DNA from: Marinosulfonomonas sp.
GTDB taxonomy: Bacteria > Pseudomonadota > Alphaproteobacteria > Rhodobacterales > Rhodobacteraceae
Reading direction: 5' to 3'
NCBI GenBank assembly: GCA_026989405.1
Contig: JALSJL010000056.1
Location: 1-5,700, forward strand
Length of the DNA stretch: 5,700 bases
Shown: positions 1-4,943 of the stretch, piece by piece
Layout: every line of letters starts with the position of its first letter
Position numbering within the stretch: the first letter of the stretch is position 1
Notes under the pieces: model-generated
What the model saw: the letters and a program-made list of their open reading frames with translations, nothing else
Told to the model about the DNA's origin: nothing
The model's database searches: none
Translations under genes and position numbers: made by a program

Positions 1-443
1 ACCGTTTCCACGACCTCCGTGCGCGCCACCCCGACGGCCATTGCGCCTTTGACCGGTTTCGTGATCGGGCGCCGATATTGCGCCGGCCCGGACTGGTAAA
101 GCTTCACCAGCTGAAATTCGGTTGTCGCCCCATCGCCGATTCCGATCACCTGGTCTTCAAAGTTGATCTCTTCCGACGGAAGGCATGACTTGTAGTCGGA
201 CCAGTCTTTCCAACGGAAGCCGAACAACTGCCCCTGCCGCGCCTCGAAAAACGCAATGAGCGTTTCGATGTCATCGAGCGACCGCATCCCGATGCCCGCA
301 TCATAGCGCCGGCGCGCATGCGCCCACGGCGTGTTGCGCTCTTCGAATCCGTTGGCAAGCGTCACGATATCCGTGCGCCTCTCGGGCCCCCCGACCGATC
401 CGAAACTCAGATTGGCCGGAAACCTCACTTCGTGGAAATTCAT
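1..443 (-). CDS. GTA distal tail protein, DUF2460/TIGR02217 family (g12-like), 3' partial
   Basis: The first 147 residues are present; the frame stays open to the window edge, so the C-terminus is missing. The protein starts MNFHEVRFPANLSFGSVGG and continues through a PERRTDIVTLANGFEERN stretch, an aromatic and arginine-rich TPWAHARRRYDAG segment, and a GQLFGFRWKDWSDYKS block around residues 69-85. These are the hallmarks of the DUF2460 family. In RcGTA this protein (g12) is the distal tail component linking the tail tube to the baseplate hub. The family is usually about 210 residues, so roughly two thirds is visible. The ATG at 441-443 is chosen because GGGAG lies 7 bases upstream (451-455) and the N-terminus fits the family. 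A 63-base gap separates it from the tape measure gene. The family call is strong; the exact place in the particle rests on RcGTA homology. Confidence 0.93.
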   Translation of the reverse strand, partial: MNFHEVRFPANLSFGSVGGPERRTDIVTLANGFEERNTPWAHARRRYDAGIGMRSLDDIETLIAFFEARQGQLFGFRWKDWSDYKSCLPSEEINFEDQVIGIGDGATTEFQLVKLYQSGPAQYRRPITKPVKGAMAVGVARTEVVET

Positions 444-506
444 GGAAATTCTCCCTTTGCACGCGGCAACCATCTCCGGGATGATCCGCGCCCGATTGCC
501 GGTCCG

Positions 507-1160
507 TTACCTGTTGCGTTGTCCGCGCCCAAGCGCCCGGGTCAGTTGCGCGGCAATCTGCGTGCTGGAGCGCCGGAAGCTCTCGGCGTCGGGCGTCGAG
601 ACGTTCATCACGATGTTCACCGGCGCGCCGCCACCGGCGGCCCGCACGCCAAGGCGTCCGTCCGGGCCGCGCGCCAGCGGCATGATCGCTTCAGGCCCCG
701 CTTCCCCCATCAGTCCGCGCCCGCCACGCATGCCAAAACTCATCGGGCCGGATACGACGCCACCCTTGGCAAAAGGCATCACGCGCCCCTGCGAAAACGC
801 GCCTCCATTGGCAAAAGGCAACAGCCCGCCAATGGCGCTTTCCATGCCGGTCGCCAGCAGGCCGCCGACATGCCTGGTCACCGGTCTGAGGGCCGCCGAA
901 TAGGCCGCATCCACCATGGATTGCCCAACCTTGCGAAACGCCCCCGACAGCTTGTCGCCATCGAACACCAGCCCGTCGATCGCCCGGCGCAGGCCAGAGC
1001 CGATCGTGCGTTGCAGCTGGCCAACGTCGCGCCCGGCATCATGCACGGTGGCTTGCAGCCGTTTCACTTCCTGCTCGAAGGCCGCCGTCATCTCGGCCAC
1101 GCCACCCAGACTGTCTTGCAGACGTTCCGATTGCTCGTTCAGATCTGAAAATTCACTCAC
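507..1160 (-). CDS. Short tail tape measure protein (GTA g11-like)
   Basis: A 217-residue protein starting at GTG (1158-1160), read as MSEFSDLNEQ. Residues 1-60 look helical or coiled coil (SERLQDSL, AAFEQEVKRLQATV). Residues 112-175 are glycine-rich and carry two FA(N/K)GG units (PFANGGAF, PFAKGGVV), followed by MRGGRGLMGEAGPEAIMPLARGPDGRLGV-type sequence, the signature C-terminal region of lambda-group tape measure proteins. The protein is expected to sit in the tail lumen and set tail length. It is far shorter than tape measures of long-tailed phages, which run to many hundreds of residues, but this is the normal size for RcGTA-type g11. The GTG is preferred over an in-frame ATG at 1197-1199 because AAGGA lies 8 bases upstream (1169-1173), the N-terminus fits the family, and the overlap with g10.1 is only 8 bases (GTGAGTGA). 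The farther ATG would add 13 basic, family-unlike residues. Confidence 0.9.
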   Translation of the reverse strand: MSEFSDLNEQSERLQDSLGGVAEMTAAFEQEVKRLQATVHDAGRDVGQLQRTIGSGLRRAIDGLVFDGDKLSGAFRKVGQSMVDAAYSAALRPVTRHVGGLLATGMESAIGGLLPFANGGAFSQGRVMPFAKGGVVSGPMSFGMRGGRGLMGEAGPEAIMPLARGPDGRLGVRAAGGGAPVNIVMNVSTPDAESFRRSSTQIAAQLTRALGRGQRNR

Positions 1161-1353
1161 TCTTGCTTTCCTTGTTCGAAGCCCCGTAGAGCCGTTCAAG
1201 CTCGGCCAGCCGCGCCCGGCCTATCGGTGCCGTGCCGGCATCCTCGCCAAGCATCATCGCCAGTTCAGCCGGTGTCAGACGCCAGAAATCCCGGGGCTGC
1301 ATGCCCAGCCCCTGCAGCCCCACACGCATCAGCGCAGGCCAGTCAAACCGCAT
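1153..1353 (-). CDS. Small phage tail assembly chaperone-like protein (TIGR02216, GTA g10.1-like)
   Basis: A 66-residue protein beginning MRFDWPALMRVGLQGLGMQP, with RDFWRLTPAELAMMLGE at residues 21-37 and a charged lysine/glutamate tail. The FW..TPAEL motif and small size match the TIGR02216/DUF2376 family found between g10 and the tape measure gene in GTA-like clusters. By position it is equivalent to a tail assembly chaperone that escorts the tape measure during tail assembly; this role is inferred from context and family. The ATG at 1351-1353 lies inside the end of g10 (11-base overlap, ATGCGGTTTGA) and has no clear Shine-Dalgarno sequence, so translation probably depends on ribosomes finishing g10. 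The same frame is open upstream to a possible ATG at 1450-1452, but that would add 33 arginine- and cysteine-rich residues overlapping g10, so it is rejected. Confidence 0.85.
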   Translation of the reverse strand: MRFDWPALMRVGLQGLGMQPRDFWRLTPAELAMMLGEDAGTAPIGRARLAELERLYGASNKESKSE

Positions 1354-1678
1354 CGTCTGCGCCCGCGTCCGGCGTCGAGAACGCGCGCACCAGCAGTTGC
1401 CCCGCGGCCCGCGCTGCACCGACCAGCCCACCTTCGATCTCGGCGCTGACAAGATCTTGCGCCTGTCCTCGCCAGCCGCCGCCTCGCAGCCCGGCCACGA
1501 TCAGCCCCAGCACATCGCCGCTCGAAAACTGTCCGGCCTCGAAACGCTCGACCAGGCACACGAGGCTGTCAGCGCCCAACGACGCTTCAAGCTCGGCCAG
1601 CGCTCCCAGGGTCAGTTTCAGCACATGGCGCTCGCCATCGATGACCAGGGCCACCTCACCTGTCCACGGGTTCGCCAT
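1343..1678 (-). CDS. GTA gp10-family protein (Phage_TAC_11-type tail chaperone)
   Basis: A 111-residue protein starting MANPWTGEVALVIDGERHVL, with LTLGALAELEASLGADSLV at residues 22-40, a GDVLGLIVAGLRGGGW segment at 54-69 and an alanine-rich helical end (VGAARAAGQLLVRAF). This is the pattern of the GTA-gp10 family: a short beta N-terminus, then a helical domain that counts the gene load in LTxGALAELE form. It lies after the tail tube gene and before the small chaperone and tape measure genes, the place of lambda G/GT-type chaperones. The ATG at 1676-1678 is 4 bases past the tail tube stop, so coupled translation is likely; no convincing Shine-Dalgarno sequence is visible. An in-frame ATG at 1730-1732 would add 18 arginine-rich residues inside the tail tube gene and is not used. 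Family assignment is good; chaperone function is inferred. Confidence 0.88.
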   Translation of the reverse strand: MANPWTGEVALVIDGERHVLKLTLGALAELEASLGADSLVCLVERFEAGQFSSGDVLGLIVAGLRGGGWRGQAQDLVSAEIEGGLVGAARAAGQLLVRAFSTPDAGADDAV

Positions 1679-1682
1679 CCGA

Positions 1683-2096
1683 TCAAAGCGCCGTGAACGA
1701 CAGGGCGCCCGCAGAGGCCATGGACAGCTCATAGGTGGCTTCGCCGTTGTAGCTGCCGGCGTAGTCGATTGACGTCACCTGGAACGGGCCCTCGATGATA
1801 CCGAAGTCCGGCACGATCACCTGGAAATCCGGCACCTGACCGTCAAAGAAAATCTGGCGCGCGCGCTCATCGGTCGCGTGGTCCTTGAACACGCCCGAGC
1901 CCGAAATCGCCGCGCTTTTCACGCCCGACCCGGCCAGCAGCTCGCGCCAGCCCCCGGCGCTTTCCAGGCTGGTCACATCAATGCTCTCGGCGTTGAAAGA
2001 CACGCGCGTTGCGCGCAATCCCGCGAATGTATCGAATGAACCGCTTCCGGTCATGTCGATCTTGATCAGTAGGTCCTTGCCATTTTGGGCAGCCAT
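1683..2096 (-). CDS. Phage major tail (tube) protein, TP901-1 family (GTA g9-like)
   Basis: A 137-residue protein, MAAQNGKDLLIKIDMTG at the start, with TFAGLRATRVSFNAESIDVT at residues 23-42, an ESAGGWRELLAGSGVKSAAISGSG block at 45-68 and a C-terminal SYNGEATYELSMASAG stretch. The order of KDLLIKI, GLR...FNAE..DVTS, GWRELL and ISGSG.F is characteristic of TP901-1-type major tail proteins. These polymerise as hexameric rings into the tail tube around the tape measure. The ATG at 2094-2096 is supported by a GGAG 8 bases upstream (2105-2108). A 26-base gap separates it from the terminator gene, making it one of the few cistrons here with its own spaced ribosome binding site, which fits a protein needed in many copies. 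No key part appears to be missing. Confidence 0.93.
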   Translation of the reverse strand: MAAQNGKDLLIKIDMTGSGSFDTFAGLRATRVSFNAESIDVTSLESAGGWRELLAGSGVKSAAISGSGVFKDHATDERARQIFFDGQVPDFQVIVPDFGIIEGPFQVTSIDYAGSYNGEATYELSMASAGALSFTAL

Positions 2097-2122
2097 GCCT
2101 GCAACTCCAGTTCAGTTTGTTT

Positions 2123-2533
2123 TCATTGATCTTCGAGATACGCCCGAAACCGCAGATCGATCCTGCGCAGGTTGGCGCCCTCGACGCGGGCCGCTTTCGC
2201 GCGCACGAAATTCAGATAGACGACACGCCCCCGCGTCAGCGTCAGACTTGCCCCGAGCAAGGCATCCGAAACCGCGGCAGCCGCTTCCTTGGCCGCAAGA
2301 AATCCGGCGGCCTGGCTCACGATGCTCACCGTGAACTCGTGCACAGCCCCGAGCCCCGTCTGGTCCGACCCCTCGCTGGCCTCTTCCGGACCGATGCTCA
2401 CATAGATCGGCGGGATCGCTCCGGGCGGTGCCGCGTCAAAAATATTGGCCCCGACCAACCCTGTCAGAACACCATCGCCAAGAAGCACCTGATAGACAGC
2501 CCCCTGAAGCGCTGCGGCCATTCCATAGCTCAT
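2123..2533 (-). CDS. Tail terminator protein, DUF3168 family (GTA g8-like)
   Basis: A 136-residue protein starting MSYGMAAALQGAVYQVLLGD, then a GANIFDAAPPGAIPPIYVSIGPEE segment (residues 28-51) and a C-terminal half with HEFTVSIVSQAAGFLAAKE and LRRIDLRFRAYLED. The N-terminal LQ.AVY..L..D, the PPYVSIG strand and the final RFRAYLE are typical of DUF3168 tail terminators, which cap the tail tube and dock it to the head-closure ring. The ATG at 2531-2533 forms an ATGA overlap with the preceding stop and has the strongest Shine-Dalgarno sequence seen in the window (AGGAGGT at 2540-2546, 6-base spacing). An in-frame ATG 27 bases earlier would add a glycine-rich MPCARGGGG tag translated from that ribosome binding site and is rejected. 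Confidence 0.9.
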   Translation of the reverse strand: MSYGMAAALQGAVYQVLLGDGVLTGLVGANIFDAAPPGAIPPIYVSIGPEEASEGSDQTGLGAVHEFTVSIVSQAAGFLAAKEAAAAVSDALLGASLTLTRGRVVYLNFVRAKAARVEGANLRRIDLRFRAYLEDQ

Positions 2534-2874
2534 GCCACCACCTCCTCGCGCGCATGGCACATCAGAAAGTGCGCGTTCGCGTCATGTTCGGCCACCGCCA
2601 GAATGCGAAAAACCCGCGCGCCGTCGCGAAACCGTTGGTCCGGTTTCGGCCGCGCGGGCGATCCGGCGGGTTCGGCCCGCACAATGATGCGGTAGGGCAC
2701 ATCTGAAACCGTCAGAAACTGCTGCCCCCGCTCGCGCCCGGTTCCCGCCTTGACCGAGGCCCAAAGCGTGCCCAGAGCGACCCAGGACTCAATCTGCCCG
2801 CCGGCGCCGTCGGGCACCCGTTGCGCCTCTTCCAGCGTCAATTTCCGGTTCAGCCGGATCGTCGGCCACCTCAT
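2530..2874 (-). CDS. Head closure / head-tail joining protein (GTA g7-like, SPP1 gp16-type)
   Basis: A 114-residue protein: MRWPTIRLNRKLTLEEAQRV, then VPDGAGGQIESWVALGTLWASVKAGTGRERG-type sequence over residues 20-50, FLTVSDVPYRIIVRAEPAG and a C-terminal RVFRILAVAEHD. LNRKL.LE...R..DGAGG...W..LGTLWA.V..G.GRE is the usual form of phage head-tail joining (head closure, stopper) proteins. These form a ring below the connector that keeps DNA in the head until delivery. The ATG at 2872-2874 overlaps the connector stop codon as ATGA, and no strong Shine-Dalgarno sequence is visible, so coupled translation from the connector gene is likely. Length is normal for the family. The assignment also rests on position between connector and tail terminator. 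Confidence 0.88.
   Translation of the reverse strand: MRWPTIRLNRKLTLEEAQRVPDGAGGQIESWVALGTLWASVKAGTGRERGQQFLTVSDVPYRIIVRAEPAGSPARPKPDQRFRDGARVFRILAVAEHDANAHFLMCHAREEVVA
2540..2546 (-). promoter_or_regulatory. Strong Shine-Dalgarno site for the tail terminator gene
   Basis: AGGAGGT on the minus strand, 6 bases before the ATG at 2531-2533 and inside the last codons of the head-closure gene. It decides between two in-frame starts: the upstream ATG (2558-2560) would place this site within the coding sequence. Confidence 0.75.
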
Positions 2875-3467
2875 TTCGCGGCCCCGCCCAGAATGCGCAC
2901 ATTGCGGTAGGGCTGGATCAGCGACGACACGCCAAACGGCATCACGTTCTCGCCCACGGCAGCATTTCGGTTTTCATAGAAATGTGTCGCCAGCATCAAC
3001 ACCGCCTGTTGCAGGTCACTCGGAACATCCGCCCAGTCCGGGCCAAACCCCGCAGTGAAATCAATCTCGGCCAGGCCCGCCTGCGGGATTGTGGGCAACT
3101 GCCCGGAAACGCCCAGAAGCGCCGGCCGGTGGGTATCCTTTTCCAGACGGTAAAGCGCGCCCGACACCACGGTCGGGCTGCCCTGACGATCAATCAGCCG
3201 CACAGCCGTGACGTCCGAGATCGGCGCACGGGGCAACGCCTGCCGCCCCGGCTCGCGCCAGATGCCGAGGCTCCAGGTGAACTGCTTTTCCAGCAACACC
3301 TTTCCGGTGCGTGCCTCGATCGCCGAAATTGCCGCGCGCAGGTAGTTCTCCAGAACCGCGTCCTGCAACGAGGCCCCGCTGAACCCGGTGCCCAACAGAA
3401 GGTGGTCCTTGAACTCGGCAACCGGCAGGGCCGCACTGGGCACCGAGGTCTGCTCGACTAACATCAT
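2871..3467 (-). CDS. Head-tail connector (adaptor) protein, GTA g6-like
   Basis: A 198-residue protein starting MMLVEQTSVPSAALPVAEFK. Residues 30-60 (ASLQDAVLENYLRAAISAIEARTGKVLL) are the helical region of gp6/gp15-like connectors, followed by a beta part with APISDVTAVRLIDRQG, an EIDFTAGFGPDWADVPSDLQQAVLMLATHFYENR segment at 134-167 and a final PYRNVRILG. The FTAGFG..W.DVP.DL..A.L.L..H.YENR motif is strongly typical of this family. The protein forms the ring that binds below the portal. The ATG at 3465-3467 is favoured over an in-frame ATG at 3501-3503 because GGAG lies 7 bases upstream (3475-3478) and MMLVE fits the family. The 12 extra upstream residues (MPETGKNDRRQY) come from the structured spacer. 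Confidence 0.92.
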   Translation of the reverse strand: MMLVEQTSVPSAALPVAEFKDHLLLGTGFSGASLQDAVLENYLRAAISAIEARTGKVLLEKQFTWSLGIWREPGRQALPRAPISDVTAVRLIDRQGSPTVVSGALYRLEKDTHRPALLGVSGQLPTIPQAGLAEIDFTAGFGPDWADVPSDLQQAVLMLATHFYENRNAAVGENVMPFGVSSLIQPYRNVRILGGAAK

Positions 3468-3487
3468 GTACTGTCTCCGATCATTCT

Positions 3488-3502
3488 TGCCCGTTTCGGG
3501 CA
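3488..3502 (-). promoter_or_regulatory. Hairpin upstream of the connector ribosome binding site
   Basis: TGCCCG-AAA-CGGGCA on the minus strand: a perfect 6-base-pair stem with a 3-base loop. It ends 9 bases before the GGAG of the connector gene. No uridine tract follows, so it is not a standard terminator; it could influence initiation or protect the 5' end of a processed message. Confidence 0.5.
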
Positions 3503-3517
3503 TCGTCAGTTTCGGTC

Positions 3518-3588
3518 GGGCGCGCGCCCACCCGCGTCGCTCGGACGGAGGGAGCAGCTAGACAACGCGAACTTGATGGCGCGCGCCC
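3518..3588. repeat. Paired GC palindromes GGGCGCGCGCCC / TGGCGCGCGCCC
   Basis: A perfect 12-base palindrome at 3518-3529 recurs with one mismatch at 3577-3588, sharing the 11-mer GGCGCGCGCCC. The copies are 59 bases apart. Each could fold on itself only poorly because it has no loop, but the two could pair with each other and enclose the 47 bases between them. The role is unknown. Confidence 0.5.
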
Positions 3589-3595
3589 GTTTGGA

Positions 3596-3610
3596 GGCAG
3601 CCAGGCTGCC
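3596..3610 (-). terminator. Hairpin just after the capsid gene (possible attenuator or 3' stabiliser)
   Basis: GGCAGC-CTG-GCTGCC on the minus strand, a perfect 6-base-pair stem beginning 15 bases after the capsid stop codon. The sequence after the stem is TCCAAACGGG, without a T-tract, so full intrinsic termination is doubtful and transcription must continue if the tail genes share the operon. Partial termination or protection of the capsid message from 3' decay are the likelier roles. Confidence 0.35.
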
Positions 3611-3625
3611 CCCGCCCAATCCCTG

Positions 3626-4819
3626 TTAGGAGATCGAGAACTTCAGCAGCTTGATCGCTGCAAAGTCGCTGACATCGCCGCCGACGCGCTTGGTTGCGTA
3701 AAACAGCACGTTCGGCTTGGCGCTGAACGGATCACGCAGGATGCGCAGGTCCGGGCGCTCGGCCACCGTGTAGCCGGCCTCGAAGTCGCCAAAGGCAATC
3801 GCCGCGCCGAAACCCGACATGTCCGGCATGTCCTCGGCAATCAGCACCGGGTATCCCATCAGCCGCGCAGGTTCGCCGGCCGCCAGACCGTCGGACCACA
3901 GGAAGCGCCCGTCGGCATCCTTCAGCTTGCGCACCTGGCCCGCGGTTTTCGAGTTCATCACGAAAGACGCATTGGCCCGGTATTGCGCGCCCAGCGCGTA
4001 GACCACATCGACAATCTTGTCGGCCGAGCCGATATCGCCATCGACCCCGGTCGCAATGTAGCCCAGCGAGCCCCAGCTCCAGGCGCTGTCATCCACCTGC
4101 GGATGGGTCAAGAAACCCGTCGGCTTGTCCACGCCGTCGCCACCCACAAAGGCGGCCGCTTCGGCGCGGGCAAACTTGTCGGCAATGCGCCCGGCCAGCC
4201 AGCCTTCGATATCGAAGGCGCTGTCGTCAAGCAGGCGCTGGCTGACCTTCGGCAGCGCCGACAACTCGTGCAGCGGGATGGTGATCCGCTCGATGGTCGG
4301 CGTGCCGGTCTCGGCCGTCGCCGCCAGCTCGCTGGCCCAGCCCGACCCGACATCGGTGCTGTCGATCAGCACGTCGTAAGACGTCGCCTCGACATTGACG
4401 ATGCTCGCCACCGAACGCAGCGAAGAGGTCGACTGCAGCACGCTCTTGATCGTGTCGGCGGTCTGCGGGTCGACCAGGTAGCCGCCATCGGCCGCCACGG
4501 CGCTCGACATCGCCTTGCCTTCCAGCGCAAGGCCGCGCAGCGCCTCGTCATCGCCATTGCGCACATAGGCTTCGAACGCCTTCTGATGCGGCGCCTCGGC
4601 TTCGCTTGCGGCACTCAGAACCGGTCGGCTCAGGGTTACGGATTTCTTGTCCAGCATGGTCACTCGCTCTTCTTGCTGTTGCAGTTTCTGGTAAATGTCG
4701 TCTTTGAAGTTCTTGATTTCACTCACAAATCCGGTCATCGCGGCCTTGACCTGCGCCACCGGTTCCCCGGGCAAGGCGTCACCGCCCGCCCGAGACTTCG
4801 TCTCGGTCGTCTTGCTCAT
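3626..4819 (-). CDS. HK97-fold major capsid protein (GTA g5-like)
   Basis: A 397-residue protein, close to the RcGTA capsid length. Residues 20-65 are charged and helical (VKAAMTGFVSEIKNFKDDIY, then a QQQEERV stretch), fitting the N-terminal scaffolding delta domain. The capsid core follows: DGGYLVDPQTADTI at 111-124, LHELSALPKVSQRLLDDS at 183-200, AEAAAFVGGDGVDKPTGFLT at 219-238, ASFVMNSKTAGQVRKLKD at 284-301, GYPVLIAEDMP at 322-332 and a C-terminal RILRDPFSAKPNVLFYATKR at 359-378. All are standard landmarks of HK97-fold capsids. The upstream protease probably removes the N-terminal part near residue 100; this is by analogy, since no cleavage site can be read directly. The ATG at 4817-4819 has AGGA 7 bases upstream (4827-4830). 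The frame stays open far upstream, but those residues come from the hairpin spacer and protease region. The cistron is the only one bordered by long structured spacers on both sides. Confidence 0.96.
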   Translation of the reverse strand: MSKTTETKSRAGGDALPGEPVAQVKAAMTGFVSEIKNFKDDIYQKLQQQEERVTMLDKKSVTLSRPVLSAASEAEAPHQKAFEAYVRNGDDEALRGLALEGKAMSSAVAADGGYLVDPQTADTIKSVLQSTSSLRSVASIVNVEATSYDVLIDSTDVGSGWASELAATAETGTPTIERITIPLHELSALPKVSQRLLDDSAFDIEGWLAGRIADKFARAEAAAFVGGDGVDKPTGFLTHPQVDDSAWSWGSLGYIATGVDGDIGSADKIVDVVYALGAQYRANASFVMNSKTAGQVRKLKDADGRFLWSDGLAAGEPARLMGYPVLIAEDMPDMSGFGAAIAFGDFEAGYTVAERPDLRILRDPFSAKPNVLFYATKRVGGDVSDFAAIKLLKFSIS

Positions 4820-4861
4820 CAAACATTCCTGTCTTGGTTGGTTTTTCGGGGAATGGACATC

Positions 4862-4880
4862 GCCCGGCGGCACGCCGGGC
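4862..4880 (-). promoter_or_regulatory. Hairpin in the capsid gene leader
   Basis: GCCCGGC-GTGCC-GCCGGGC on the minus strand: a perfect 7-base-pair, all-GC stem with a 5-base loop, 42 bases before the capsid ATG. It is followed by GATGTCCATT, so it lacks a terminator T-run. It sits 3 bases after a larger hairpin, forming a tandem pair. Confidence 0.6.
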
Positions 4881-4883
4881 AGC

Positions 4884-4936
4884 GCCCGGACCTCCCCCAT
4901 GGGGAGGGCGCTTCGCCCCCTCCCCGAGGTCCGGGC
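4884..4936 (-). repeat. Long palindromic hairpin between protease and capsid genes (REP-like)
   Basis: An 11-base-pair perfect outer stem (GCCCGGACCTC at 4884-4894 with GAGGTCCGGGC at 4926-4936) encloses an inner stem of about 10 pairs (GGGGAGGGCG with CGCCCCCTCCCC, one 2-base bulge) and a small CTT/AAG loop. It begins 7 bases after the protease stop. There is no T-run after it. It may be an extragenic palindromic element, a message-stabilising or processing structure, or a weak terminator. The inverted repeat itself is certain; the role is inferred. Confidence 0.65.
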
Positions 4937-4943
4937 CCCGCCC

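Larger units (their letters stand above)
3468..3625 (-). other. Structured spacer between capsid and connector genes
   Basis: A 158-base stretch without a supportable gene, in an operon where most junctions are overlaps or very short gaps. It holds three inverted repeats (3488-3502, 3518-3529 and 3596-3610) and a near repeat of the central palindrome at 3577-3588, plus the connector gene's ribosome binding site at 3475-3478. No promoter-like -35/-10 pair is convincing and no hairpin is followed by a T-run on the minus strand. Confidence 0.7.
4820..4943 (-). other. Structured spacer between protease and capsid genes
   Basis: A 124-base gap, starting right after the protease stop, that holds two strong adjacent inverted repeats (4884-4936 and 4862-4880) and then about 40 plainer bases with the capsid ribosome binding site AGGA (4827-4830). 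No gene or convincing promoter is visible. It happens to be open in the capsid frame, but nothing suggests translation. Confidence 0.7.

Noticed and set aside
318..1148. A 276-codon plus-strand open frame opposite the tape measure gene
   Set aside because: It is antisense to the tape measure and DUF2460 genes, has no plausible ribosome binding site or domain, and its composition is that of a shadow frame.
1153..1452. Longer 99-residue version of the g10.1 protein
   Set aside because: The extra 33 residues lie within g10, are Arg/Cys-rich and do not resemble the family N-terminus, which starts at MRFDW.
3596..3610. True intrinsic terminator after the capsid gene
   Set aside because: A perfect stem exists but no T-run follows it on the minus strand, and the tail genes downstream appear to need transcription from the same operon; it is kept only as a low-confidence attenuator or stabiliser.
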